A stretch of DNA of 12,167 nt from Phycisphaerales bacterium UBA1845 (GCA_002338715.1 DDIR01000139.1:56756-68922), one strand, 5' to 3'; shown: positions 1-8,482, numbered from the stretch's first letter. Numbers and translations are program-made. Notes: generated by a model not told the origin, from the sequence alone.

Positions 1-4
1 AATG

Positions 5-44
5 ACGGCCCGCGAAGGTAATGTACTTCGCGGGCCGTTTTCTT
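5..44. terminator. Strong hairpin terminator at left edge
   Basis: A perfect 13-bp GC-rich stem (5-17 with 26-38, beginning ACGGCCCGCG) encloses an 8-base loop. It is followed on the plus strand by TTTTCTT (38-44), which fits an intrinsic terminator for a plus-strand gene lying left of the window. It also sits just after the stop codon of the minus-strand hydrolase gene at 55, with an A-rich run on that side, so it may serve both directions. The window ends before the minus-strand T-tract can be judged. Confidence 0.75.
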
Positions 45-54
45 GTCTGTCCGT

Positions 55-936
55 TTATTCGAAAATGATGTAGCGTTTTCGGGGTGCAACGAAGCCGGCA
101 AAATGTTCGCGTACGCTGTCGAATCGCGGATCGTCCCACGAGTCATCGTAGTGGTAGAGGTGGGTTTTTTGGCGGATTTCCGGCGGCATGTTCCAGAGTT
201 CGCTGAGCAACGCGTGGACCGGGTCCGGCTGATCCTGCAACTGCACGTCGTGAAAGATCATCTTCGACTGCCGCAGCATGGTCTCGTATGCGCTAAAGTC
301 GTATTTCGTGTCGCCTGAATAAAAAGCCGACTCGTTCGACTCTGTGTCGGTGACAAACAGTCCGAGACTTGGCCAATCGTACTTGTTCCGGATGCTCAGG
401 TGATCGGTCGAAAAAATCGAAAACCGATATCCCTTCAGCAAGTCGAAGCTCTCGCTTTTGGAACCGTCGCCAGCCAGCGCGAGCACGTCAAAATAATCAT
501 CGAGCGTCGCGCTTTTGTCTTTCAAGACGCCGAGTCCGCCCTTGAGCGAATGATCCCAAAGTCGCTCGAGGATGTCGGCGCTGCTGATCAGTTGCGGACG
601 GAATCCCGTGTCGCCATTCAGCGATGCGTACATGAAGCGGTTCGCAAACGCCAGTTCCTCAAGCCCGCCAATGTGGTCCGCATGCTGGTGCGAGATGAAG
701 ATGCGCTTGATCGATGGGAACCGGATGTGGCCATCGTCATTGAGGTACTCAAAGCCGTCCACGTCCTTGAGGTCGTGAAGCGCCATTGGCCCGGTCGATC
801 CAAAATCGATCAAGAGGTTGTCGTCGGGTTCAACCTGTGCGTTGGGGCTTTGCGTCCATGCTTCGATCAGTGCGTTGGACTGGTAGTTTCGTTTGGCGAA
901 GGCACCGCCAACTCCGAGGAATGTGATCGTCAGCAT
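55..936 (-). CDS. Metallo-beta-lactamase-fold hydrolase, RNase Z-like
   Basis: This is a 293-residue MBL-fold metal-dependent hydrolase. The metal-binding signature HQHADH is at residues 83-88 in the context FISHQHADHIGG. Further likely ligands are His179 (STDHL), Asp209 (YSGDTKYD) and a late histidine at 259 or 262 (HLYHYDD). The SGDT strand and the following IFHDVQL segment resemble the RNase Z/ElaC and phosphodiesterase-like branch more than glyoxalase II. No RNase Z exosite arm is obvious, so the substrate is not assigned. The reading frame is open to a GTG at 954, but the ATG at 936 is preferred: AGGGA lies a few bases upstream and the protein then begins MLTITFLGVGG, the usual first beta strand of the fold. 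It is cytoplasmic, with no signal peptide. It is divergent from the regulator gene at 1432 and ends beside the hairpin at 5-44. Confidence 0.85.
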   Translation of the reverse strand: MLTITFLGVGGAFAKRNYQSNALIEAWTQSPNAQVEPDDNLLIDFGSTGPMALHDLKDVDGFEYLNDDGHIRFPSIKRIFISHQHADHIGGLEELAFANRFMYASLNGDTGFRPQLISSADILERLWDHSLKGGLGVLKDKSATLDDYFDVLALAGDGSKSESFDLLKGYRFSIFSTDHLSIRNKYDWPSLGLFVTDTESNESAFYSGDTKYDFSAYETMLRQSKMIFHDVQLQDQPDPVHALLSELWNMPPEIRQKTHLYHYDDSWDDPRFDSVREHFAGFVAPRKRYIIFE

Positions 937-1431
937 GTCGATTCCCTGTCGCACCCTGCCATGAGGGCTCCGCCTTCTGCGATTACTTGTTATTCAACCT
1001 GGGCAGGCGTCGCCCATTGTAATCAAAATTGGCATCCGGACGATCGCGTAATGCCGCATAATCTGACCGAACCGGGAACTTTCAATCTCCCGGTGGCGCG
1101 ATCCAGCCCTCCGATTTAACCGGAATACGCCTGTCCTTTACGGCAACGCAAGCACGTCAGCTTTGAACGATCGGGGCAAGTCAAAACAACGCCAGACCAC
1201 AAATTCCATTTAAAATTTACAATCTGCGTAAACCCCCAAATCGCTTGAATGCGCACACAATGTGGGTGATTTCACCACAATTGGGTGAAATACCCTAAGG
1301 ACTGGGCCTGCGGAATTATACAAACTTGCAAATTCAGTTGTTTGGTCGGTGATTCACTGGTCGGCTTAGTCCGGTCATACATTTCAGGATCGCCAGCAAG
1401 AGCTGTCAAAACCCCCGGGCCTCGTTTTCAA
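937..1431. other. Long divergent intergenic region
   Basis: These 495 bases separate the divergent hydrolase and regulator genes and hold no convincing coding sequence. A 7-bp perfect hairpin lies at 1071-1094 (ACCGGGA/TCCCGGT). The AT-rich stretch 1201-1223 ends in TACAAT (1218-1223), a possible -10 box reading right, but I see no good -35 partner. On the minus strand another TACAAT (1016-1021) is a possible -10 for the hydrolase, again with a poor -35. The operator-like palindromes at 1265-1295 are listed separately. The regulator frame is open back to a GTG at 1285, but the extra 49 residues look non-domain and are treated as leader. Confidence 0.5.
1265..1295. promoter_or_regulatory. Tandem operator-like palindromes
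   Basis: GGTGATTTCACC (1265-1276) is a palindrome with 5-bp arms. Nineteen bases downstream, GGTGAAATACCC (1284-1295) repeats the half-site with one arm imperfect. The flanks also repeat (ACAAT precedes each site). Two similarly oriented sites spaced by nearly two helical turns suggest cooperative binding by a dimeric regulator. They lie about 140 bases before the chosen regulator start. Binding and the identity of the binding protein are inferred. Confidence 0.4.
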
Positions 1432-2097
1432 ATGTCTCAAAGCGCAAGCACAATTTCGATATTGATTGTGGATCCCCACGCATTGCTCCGTGATGTGCTG
1501 CGATTTCTTTTTGGACAGTTAACGGACTTTGAGTGCGTCGGATCATTCGCGGATGCCGGTCGGCTGGTGGAGGTTGCTCGTCGCCTCAAACCAAACATCG
1601 CGATGATTAGTATTGCCGAAGGTGACACCGATGCGTTCGATGCGGCTGTCCTGCTGCGCGACGAAGTGCCGGAAACTGGTGTGGTCGCGGTTCCACGGCG
1701 CGTCTGTGACGTGGATCTTCGCCGGGCGCTGGATGCGGAAATCCCCGGCTTGATTAACCAAGCCGCTGAGTTCGATGAAATCTGCGAAGCCATTCGGAAG
1801 GTTCATGCGGGCGGGCATTATTATTCTGCCGAATTCATGGCCCGCATTGATCCATCGGTTCGTGATTTCAAACCGAGCAAGTTGATCAAGACTCGATCGG
1901 ACCTACTCAGTCCGCGTGAACAGCAGCTCATGAAGGTGCTTGTGGTTGGCAAGTCGCTACGACAGGCGTGCGAGGAGTTGCAGATTTCCTACAAGACAGC
2001 CGACAAGCAAAAAGTCAGCTTGATGAAGAAACTCAACATTCACGATCGGGTGTCGCTGGCGAGATTTGCGATACGAGAGGGCATCATCGAGGCTTGA
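1432..2097 (+). CDS. LuxR-family response regulator with degenerate receiver
   Basis: This 221-residue protein has a CheY-like receiver (about residues 7-125) and a C-terminal LuxR/NarL helix-turn-helix (about 159-219, starting LSPREQQLM and containing LQISYKTADKQKVSLMKKLNI). It should bind DNA as a transcription factor. The receiver fold pattern is recognisable (ILIVDPHALLRDVLRFLF at the first strand and helix), but the chemistry is missing. Ser60 sits where the phosphorylated Asp should be (PNIAMIS instead of PDVVLLD), Pro88 replaces the conserved Thr/Ser, and Asn109 replaces the conserved Lys. Only one acidic residue (Asp14) remains of the usual pair. Classical phosphorelay control is therefore unlikely, and no histidine kinase is adjacent. 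The ATG at 1432 has no clear Shine-Dalgarno. It was chosen because the domain begins within ten residues; a GTG at 1285 would add 49 residues of no recognisable domain. The gene is convergent with atpC. Confidence 0.85.
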   Translation: MSQSASTISILIVDPHALLRDVLRFLFGQLTDFECVGSFADAGRLVEVARRLKPNIAMISIAEGDTDAFDAAVLLRDEVPETGVVAVPRRVCDVDLRRALDAEIPGLINQAAEFDEICEAIRKVHAGGHYYSAEFMARIDPSVRDFKPSKLIKTRSDLLSPREQQLMKVLVVGKSLRQACEELQISYKTADKQKVSLMKKLNIHDRVSLARFAIREGIIEA

Positions 2098-2107
2098 CTC
2101 GATGATG
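2082..2107. terminator. Perfect hairpin over the regulator stop codon
   Basis: CATCATCGAG (2082-2091) pairs perfectly with CTCGATGATG (2098-2107) around a 6-base loop that contains the TGA stop (2095-2097). It is immediately followed by TGACG/CGTCA (2106-2110 and 2115-2119) and AACCG/CGGTT (2120-2124 and 2134-2138). No T-tract follows on the plus strand. On the minus strand a T6 run (RC of 2141-2147) lies between atpC and these stems. The cluster occupies the convergent junction and may block readthrough in both directions, but it is not a textbook intrinsic terminator. Confidence 0.4.
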
Positions 2108-2167
2108 ACGCCTGCGTCAAACCGTCGGTCGGGCGGTTAAGAAAAAATCCCAAAACCAACCCGAGCC

Positions 2168-2560
2168 CTAGACCAACTCGAGTTTCTTCTTGCAGCGGGC
2201 CAAGTCCTTCTGCCGCTTCTCCTGTTCGACCTGTGAGGTGGCTGTCCGGTTTTGGGCTTCGTTCAGGGCGGCTTGCACTTCCAACTTATCGATCTGCTGG
2301 GGCGTCAACGCATTCTCGGTGAGAATCGTGATCTTGTTGTTGGCCACCTCAGCAAACCCCGAATCGAGATAGAGGCGTTTGGGATCGGGGCATCCTTCGA
2401 GTTTGAGGATGCCGATCCCGAGGCGGCAAAGCAGGGGGGCTCTGCCGCGCAGAATACCGACTTCGCCGTCGTGCGCGGGAATCACCGCGGACGTCACCTC
2501 AGCGTTGAGGACGGTGCGTTCGGGGGTCAGGACGGTGCATGAAAAGGTTTTGTCGGCCAT
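2168..2560 (-). CDS. atpC: ATP synthase F1 subunit epsilon
   Basis: This 130-residue epsilon subunit belongs to the central stalk, where it couples gamma to the c ring and can restrain ATP hydrolysis. The N-terminal beta sandwich spans about residues 1-85, with the family motifs IPAHDGEVGILRGRAPLL (Arg where many relatives have His in the GHAPLL segment) and DSGFAEVANNKITIL. A charged helical C-terminal segment (about 88-130) corresponds to the regulatory helical hairpin and is of ordinary length. The ATG start at 2560 is preceded by ACAGG about eight bases upstream. It is the last gene of the operon, 103 bases after the atpD stop. The stop at 2168 faces the convergent regulator gene. Confidence 0.96.
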   Translation of the reverse strand: MADKTFSCTVLTPERTVLNAEVTSAVIPAHDGEVGILRGRAPLLCRLGIGILKLEGCPDPKRLYLDSGFAEVANNKITILTENALTPQQIDKLEVQAALNEAQNRTATSQVEQEKRQKDLARCKKKLELV

Positions 2561-2571
2561 GGTGAACCTGT

Positions 2572-2610
2572 CTTATCGCAGCTTCGATCCAAACGCAGCG
2601 TATGTTTCTC
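2572..2610 (+). repeat. Dispersed ~40-base repeat, copy 1
   Basis: This copy has the core CTTCGATCCAAACGCAGCG. It pairs in inverted orientation with copy 2 (2627-2667): AGCTTCGATCCAA (2580-2592) is complementary to TTGGATCGAGCT (2648-2659) with one bulged base. Together they fill the atpD-atpC spacer. A third related copy follows asd (12099-12135). Confidence 0.5.
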
Positions 2611-2626
2611 TCTTTATCTAGGGCGA

Positions 2627-4193
<1,567 letters not shown>

Positions 4194-4218
4194 TTACAAG
4201 CCCGCATCGTCGATCCAA

Positions 4219-5112
4219 TTAGGAAATCGCCGCGACACCACCAATGATGTCGAGCAGTTCCATCGTGATCGCCGTCTGACGGGCGCGGTTGTATTGCTGC
4301 GTCAACACGCGAATCATGTCGCCAGCCGCATCGGTGGCGGCCTTCATTGCGACCATTCGCGCGACCTGCTCACTGGCTGCGGCTTCGGTGAAACATTGGA
4401 ACAGACGCATCCGTACGGACGCGGGCAGCAGTTCGTTGAGCAGTTCAGCCGGTTCAGGCGAGAAATCGATTTTGGTTTCTGCTGTCGGCTGGGGTTCTGT
4501 TGTTTCGGATTCGCCCTCTTCGTCGCCGCCAATTCCGGCGATGGGCAGCAGCTGCATGATCGCAGGGCGCTGAACACCGGCAGAGATGAACTGCATATAG
4601 CAGACGTTGAGCGAACTGATCTTGCCGTCGCGATAGGCGTCCATCATGGTGTCGGCGATGCCGGATACTTGCTCGAAACGCGGCTGCTCGTCGATGTTGC
4701 CTTCCTGCATGGCCATCTCTTCGCCGAGAAACCGCAGGTAGGCGATACCCTTCTTGCCGACGACGTTGAGGCTGACGTTTTCGCCGGCTTGTTTTTTGTC
4801 GGCGAGTGTTTCCATCGCCAGGCGGAGAACGTTACCGTTCAATCCACCACAGAAGCCGCGGTTGCTGGTCAGAACCAACAGCGCATCGGCGCCGGTATCG
4901 TTTGTTTTGAGCAGGGGGTTGTCGACTTTGTCAGCTGACTTTGCGGCTGCAGCGACCATCTTGCCCATGGTGCTCGCGTAGGGCTTGGTGGCGGTGGCGC
5001 GGTTCATCGCGTGCTGGAAGCGGGCGGTGGCAATGAGCTGCATCGTCCGCGTGATCTTGCGGATGTTGCGTACCGACTTGCGGCGCTTGACGAGTTCTCT
5101 GCGGTTGGCCAT
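4219..5112 (-). CDS. atpG: ATP synthase F1 subunit gamma
   Basis: This 297-residue gamma subunit is the rotating central shaft of F1. The N-terminal helix has the family signature (MANRRELVKRRKSVRNIRKI, then TRTMQLIATARFQHA). The Rossmann-like domain contains ALLVLTSNRGFCGGLN (77-92). The C-terminal helix carries the conserved ASEQVARMVAMKAATDAAGDMI and ends near TAITMELLDIIGGVAAI. Between about 197 and 214 there is a hydrophilic acidic linker (GDEEGESETTEPQP and onward) that shorter bacterial gammas lack, a common place for variation. The ATG at 5112 is preceded by CAGGAAG, spaced about a dozen bases, one of the better ribosome sites here. Upstream lies the 128-base spacer with a single REP; downstream the atpD start is 103 bases away. 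Confidence 0.97.
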   Translation of the reverse strand: MANRRELVKRRKSVRNIRKITRTMQLIATARFQHAMNRATATKPYASTMGKMVAAAAKSADKVDNPLLKTNDTGADALLVLTSNRGFCGGLNGNVLRLAMETLADKKQAGENVSLNVVGKKGIAYLRFLGEEMAMQEGNIDEQPRFEQVSGIADTMMDAYRDGKISSLNVCYMQFISAGVQRPAIMQLLPIAGIGGDEEGESETTEPQPTAETKIDFSPEPAELLNELLPASVRMRLFQCFTEAAASEQVARMVAMKAATDAAGDMIRVLTQQYNRARQTAITMELLDIIGGVAAIS

Positions 5113-5148
5113 GACGTTACATGCTTCCTGCGTTTATTGCTTTGTTTC

Positions 5149-5193
5149 CAACCGACATTGCAATGGTCGACTTTAAGGACCATCTGTTCGGTT
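5149..5193. repeat. Imperfect hairpin in atpA-atpG spacer
   Basis: AACCGA/TCGGTT form the base and ATGGTC/GACCAT the upper part of an imperfect stem with an internal loop, just right of the atpG start. Folding is inferred from the inverted segments. It lies next to the REP at 5212-5232. Confidence 0.3.
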
Positions 5194-5211
5194 GATGGAT
5201 GTTGACACCCC

Positions 5212-5232
5212 GGTCCGCACAGCGGACCCTAC
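5212..5232 (-). repeat. Single REP element, family B
   Basis: On the minus strand this is GTAG followed by the hairpin GGTCCGC-TGT-GCGGACC. The 21 bases are identical to the right arm of the inverted pair at 7728-7782. It sits 11 bases after the atpA stop (5241-5243) in the atpA-atpG spacer. No T-tract follows, so it is not an intrinsic terminator. Confidence 0.75.
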
Positions 5233-5240
5233 AACTTCAA

Positions 5241-6965
5241 CTATGCGTTCTCGCTCAGGTAACGACGCGAGAAGTCGACGATGACCTGCTTCAATTTCGC
5301 TGACGTATCGTCTGACATTGCTTTCTTGTTGGTGATCTCATCGCGGATTTCCGGATATTCGTCGCGAATGAGTTGGAGCATTTTGGCTTCGAAGTCGAGC
5401 ACCTTGTTGACGGGAATCGGGTCGAGCAAGCCACCGGTACCGGCGAAGATACTGATGACCTGGTCGGCGACGCTCAGCGGCACGTACTGCGGCTGCTTAA
5501 GCAACTCGACCATTCGCATACCGCGATCGAGCTGGGCTTGCGTCGACTTGTCGAGTTCCGTTCCCAACTGGGCGAATGCTTCCAACTCGCGGAAGGCTGC
5601 CAGGTCCAGACGCAGCGAACCGGACACCTTCTTCATCGCTTTCACCTGGGCGTTACCACCCACGCGCGACACGCTGATACCGACGTTAACTGCTGGCCTG
5701 ATACCGGCGAAGAACAGATCGGGTTCGAGATAGATCTGACCGTCGGTAATCGAAATCACGTTGGTCGGAATGTACGCGGAGACTTCACCTTCCAGCGTTT
5801 CAATAATTGGCAGCGCCGTCATCGATCCACCCGAGTCGGGGAAGCGGTGAACCTTGTGGCTGTCTTTGTTGGGCATCGTTGCGAGCCATGCTTCGGCTTT
5901 TTCTTTGCCTTCCGGGCGGTGATACGCGCCGGTTTCGTCGTCGGGACGGTGTTCTTTCGGAGCGGACAAGCCTTCCGGGTGTTTGACGATGACGCTGCGA
6001 TCTCGGCAGTCGTCGGCTGTTGATGCCGGTACCACTGCGTATTCGTCGAGCAGCTTGCAACTGCGCTCGAGCAAACGGGAGTGGAGATAGAACACGTCAC
6101 CGGGGTAGGCTTCACGACCCGGCGGGCGACGCAAGAGCAGCGACATCTGACGATAGGCCTGGGCCTGCTTCGACAAGTCGTCGTAGACGCAAAGCGTGGC
6201 TTGGCCTTTTTCGTACATGAAGTATTCGGCCATCGCAGCACCAGCATAGGGGGCGATGTATTGCAGCGGTGCCGGGTGGGCCGCGCCGGCAGTGACGACA
6301 ATGGTGTAATCCAATGCGCCGTGCTCGCGGAGCGTTTCAACCACCGATGCGACCGTTGATTCTTTCTGACCAATGGCGACGTAGACACAGATGACGCCGG
6401 TGTCTCTCTGGTTGATGATGGTATCGATGGCGACGGCTGTCTTTCCGGTCTTGCGGTCGCCAATGATGAGTTCGCGCTGACCGCGACCGACGGGGATCAT
6501 GCTGTCGATCGCCTTGATGCCCGATTGCAGCGGTTCGGTCACCGGTTGACGTTCGGCGATGCCGGGGGCTTTGAATTCGAGTGGGCGTGACAGGTTGGTT
6601 TCGATGCTGCCCTTGCCGTCGAGCGGACGACCGAGCGGATCGACCACGCGGCCAATCATCGCGGGACCGCACGGCACGCTGAGGAGCTTACCGGTGCGCT
6701 TGACCTCGTCGCCTTCTTTGATGCCGAGGTAGTCGCCCAGAATCGCGACACCGACCGAGCCTTCTTCGAGGTTGAGCACCTGTCCGATGGCGCCGTCGGC
6801 AAACTCGACCATCTCGCCAGCCATCGCGTTGCTCAGGCCATAGAGGCGGGCGATACCGTCACCGACCTCGAGGACCTTGCCGACTTCGGCGACATCGATC
6901 GTGGATTGGTACTTGCTGATTTCTTCCCGCAGGACCGAGGAGATTTCATCGACTTTAAACTTCAT
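5241..6965 (-). CDS. atpA: ATP synthase F1 subunit alpha, with loop insertion
   Basis: This 574-residue alpha subunit is the regulatory nucleotide-binding partner of beta in F1. Family motifs are intact: the N-terminal helix for delta/b contact, an early [10 protein letters not shown] strand (about 36-44), the P-loop GDRKTGKT (169-176), [42 protein letters not shown] (to 301), ITDGQIYL, and the arginine finger in SVSRVGG (Arg434). E. coli alpha has about 513 residues. The excess lies almost wholly between LLER (301) and GSMTALP (380): 78 residues here, about 21 in E. coli and about 10 in mitochondrial alpha. The extra segment is hydrophilic, rich in Lys, His, Asp and Pro, and in frame. Flanking homology is perfect, so it is an insertion and not a frameshift. 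The ATG at 6965 starts directly at the normal N-terminus. It lies between atpH and atpG, with REP-containing spacers on both sides. Confidence 0.98.
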   Translation of the reverse strand: MKFKVDEISSVLREEISKYQSTIDVAEVGKVLEVGDGIARLYGLSNAMAGEMVEFADGAIGQVLNLEEGSVGVAILGDYLGIKEGDEVKRTGKLLSVPCGPAMIGRVVDPLGRPLDGKGSIETNLSRPLEFKAPGIAERQPVTEPLQSGIKAIDSMIPVGRGQRELIIGDRKTGKTAVAIDTIINQRDTGVICVYVAIGQKESTVASVVETLREHGALDYTIVVTAGAAHPAPLQYIAPYAGAAMAEYFMYEKGQATLCVYDDLSKQAQAYRQMSLLLRRPPGREAYPGDVFYLHSRLLERSCKLLDEYAVVPASTADDCRDRSVIVKHPEGLSAPKEHRPDDETGAYHRPEGKEKAEAWLATMPNKDSHKVHRFPDSGGSMTALPIIETLEGEVSAYIPTNVISITDGQIYLEPDLFFAGIRPAVNVGISVSRVGGNAQVKAMKKVSGSLRLDLAAFRELEAFAQLGTELDKSTQAQLDRGMRMVELLKQPQYVPLSVADQVISIFAGTGGLLDPIPVNKVLDFEAKMLQLIRDEYPEIRDEITNKKAMSDDTSAKLKQVIVDFSRRYLSENA

Positions 6966-7022
6966 CGCGTACTCGCTTATTTCGTTTGAACCAACGGCGG
7001 TCTAACTCGACCGGGTTTATCA

Positions 7023-7093
7023 GTAGGGTGGGCCGTGCCCACCTGTCGTTTGCTGCAAATATCTAGATTGTTGGTGGGCATGGCCCACCCTAC
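7023..7093. repeat. REPIN-like inverted REP pair, family A
   Basis: The left arm 7023-7043 is GTAG plus the hairpin GGTGGGC-CGT-GCCCACC. The right arm 7073-7093 is its inverted copy with one difference in the loop (A for G). The arms are separated by 29 bases of AT-richer sequence. Each arm is itself a hairpin and the two arms can also pair with each other. The element lies in the 136-base atpH-atpA spacer. The GTAG foot and doublet layout match REP/REPIN elements mobilised by RAYT transposases; no such gene is in the window. Confidence 0.8.
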
Positions 7094-7101
7094 ACAATCA
7101 G

Positions 7102-7704
7102 TTAGCCAGTCGCTTCCGCGAACGCATGGCCTTTATGAATTTCGTCGGTCGCCCGCTGCATCAACGAACCGTTCAGGATTCGCAGGCGGTTGACCACACT
7201 GTTGTCCAGTTTTTCGTCGCCGATGCGTACGATCAAACCGCCCAAGATCGCTGGGTCGACGGCTTCGACCATTCGCACGGTCTTGCCGGTGATCGACGAT
7301 GTGGCTAGTTTCAGGCTTTCGCGCAGTTCGTCGGTCAGGGCGACGGCTGACGTCACGTAGACGTCCACTTCGTTGCGTGCTTCTTCGAGTGCAAGTCGGA
7401 ATCGCTCGCGAATCAGTTCGAGCAGTTCGCAGCGACCTTTGCGATTGACCACCTGGATCGTGCTGAGGAGCAGATCGTTCATGCGGCCCCGGAAGTTCTT
7501 TTCGAGAACGCTTTCGCGCGCGTCTGAATCAACGGATTGGCTGTACATGAACTCCGCAAACGCCTCGTCGGTCTTGAGGAGTTTGTCGAACTCGCCGAAG
7601 TCGTCGGCCACCGCTTCGGACTGACCGCTTTTTTCGGTCAATTCCAGAAGCGTTCTGGCGTAGCTGTCTGCGATGGCGATGCTGCCGTGTTCAAACTTGG
7701 CCAT
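7102..7704 (-). CDS. atpH: ATP synthase F1 subunit delta
   Basis: This 200-residue delta (OSCP-type) subunit joins the top of the alpha3beta3 head to the peripheral b stalk. The N-terminal helical domain (about 8-110) begins IADSYARTLLELTEKSG. The C-terminal domain carries the family signature VDPAILGGLIVRIGDEKLDNSVVNRL (149-174), close to the usual DPxLIGGxxxRxGDxxxDxSxxxxL. A short polar tail follows (GHAFAEATG), slightly longer than in E. coli. The ATG at 7704 is preceded by a weak AAGAG. It is a separate gene, not fused to b as in some actinobacteria. Inverted REP pairs lie in the spacers on both sides: family B before it, family A after it. Confidence 0.95.
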   Translation of the reverse strand: MAKFEHGSIAIADSYARTLLELTEKSGQSEAVADDFGEFDKLLKTDEAFAEFMYSQSVDSDARESVLEKNFRGRMNDLLLSTIQVVNRKGRCELLELIRERFRLALEEARNEVDVYVTSAVALTDELRESLKLATSSITGKTVRMVEAVDPAILGGLIVRIGDEKLDNSVVNRLRILNGSLMQRATDEIHKGHAFAEATG

Positions 7705-7727
7705 GATCTCTTACAGATTCCGTTTTG

Positions 7728-7782
7728 TAGGGTCCGCTATGCGGACCGCGTCGTTGACCAAGGTCCGCACAGCGGACCCTAC
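7728..7782. repeat. REPIN-like inverted REP pair, family B
   Basis: The left arm 7728-7748 is GTAG plus GGTCCGC-TAT-GCGGACC. The right arm 7762-7782 is the inverted copy, with loop ACA instead of the expected ATA, and the two flank 13 bases. It lies in the 88-base atpF-atpH spacer. The right arm is identical to the single REP at 5212-5232. The stem sequence differs from family A (TCCGC against TGGGC) while the GTAG foot and arm lengths are the same. Confidence 0.8.
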
Positions 7783-7792
7783 GGGCTACGTT

Positions 7793-8386
7793 CTAGTTGC
7801 GCGATGCGTTTTGTGCGCTGATTTCGTCGATCGATTCACGGATGAGTCGTTCGTGATCGGCTTGCGAAAGTTCCCTGCCGACGATCTTCGATGCGGCATC
7901 GGTGGCGAGTTTCGCTCCAAGGTCGCAGAGTTCGCGGACGGCAGAGTCGCGAGCGATGCCAATTTCGCGTTTGGCACGCTCGATCATTTTGTCGGCTTCG
8001 TTTCGGGCCTCTTCGTGAATGGCGCGTTTTGTGACTTCGGCGTCACGGCGACCTTCTTCAACGATGGCGGTGGCTTCCGCGCGGGCCTGGTCGAGCTTTT
8101 GGCTGTACTCAGCCAATTGGGCCTGGGCTTTCTTGCTGGCGTCGTCAGCGTCGCGGAGTGCGGTGGCGATGAAATTCTCGCGTGATTGAAGTCCATTGAG
8201 GATCGGTCCCCAGAGGAACTTGCCAAGCAGCACCACGACGATCAGGAAGATGACCAGGGTCCAGACGGCGTTACCCAAGTCGCCCGCAAATGGATTCGGT
8301 GCTTCGCCAGAATCGGAGGCAAATGCCTGCGTGGCGGTTGCCATCAATGCGCCGATCATCATCCAGTTTTTTGTCATTCGCATCAT
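7793..8386 (-). CDS. atpF: ATP synthase Fo subunit b, with signal-peptide-like N-terminus
   Basis: This 197-residue b subunit forms the peripheral stalk that holds the head against rotation. It has a Met-rich N-terminal hydrophobic segment ending in QAFAS (a plausible cleavage site after Ala23), then the true membrane anchor NAVWTLVIFLIVVVLLGKFLW (39-59), then a long charged helix rich in Ala, Glu, Lys and Arg (about 65-195) typical of the b dimer. Ordinary b subunits of about 156-170 residues begin at the membrane anchor, so the first 24 or so residues are extra. The start is ATG at 8386, followed at once by a second ATG; the ribosome site is weak (TAAGTG). Only one b-type gene is present, with no b-prime. 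It follows the hairpin at 8433-8468. Confidence 0.95.
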   Translation of the reverse strand: MMRMTKNWMMIGALMATATQAFASDSGEAPNPFAGDLGNAVWTLVIFLIVVVLLGKFLWGPILNGLQSRENFIATALRDADDASKKAQAQLAEYSQKLDQARAEATAIVEEGRRDAEVTKRAIHEEARNEADKMIERAKREIGIARDSAVRELCDLGAKLATDAASKIVGRELSQADHERLIRESIDEISAQNASRN

Positions 8387-8432
8387 GTTTCACTTACCGT
8401 TGCGAGCGTTTGTTTCGTTGCGTTTTTGAGTT

Positions 8433-8468
8433 GCGTTGGCATGCATCGCGATCGATGCATGCCAACGC
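8433..8468 (-). repeat. Perfect 16-bp intercistronic hairpin after atpE
   Basis: Bases 8433-8448 and 8453-8468 are perfect reverse complements around a 4-base loop (CGAT on the plus strand). The stem begins GCGTTGGCATGC and contains ATGCAT. The hairpin begins 15 bases after the atpE stop and ends 46 bases before the atpF start on the shared transcript. No T-tract follows, so termination is unlikely. A 3'-end stabiliser or processing boundary for atpE mRNA is an inference. Confidence 0.85.
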
Positions 8469-8482
8469 GTTTGACTGAATTA

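Noticed and set aside
400..1119. 239-codon plus-strand frame opposite the hydrolase
   Set aside because: It is antisense to the MBL-fold gene, which has clear catalytic motifs. The frame has no recognisable domain.
5829..6062. AtpA extra segment as a frameshift or assembly error
   Set aside because: The frame is continuous with perfect alpha-family sequence on both sides, and the insert has no stop codons or repeat signature.
7023..7782. REP arms as intrinsic terminators or a CRISPR array
   Set aside because: No T-tract follows the hairpins on the atp transcript. The arms are inverted pairs with different spacing, not regularly spaced direct repeats.
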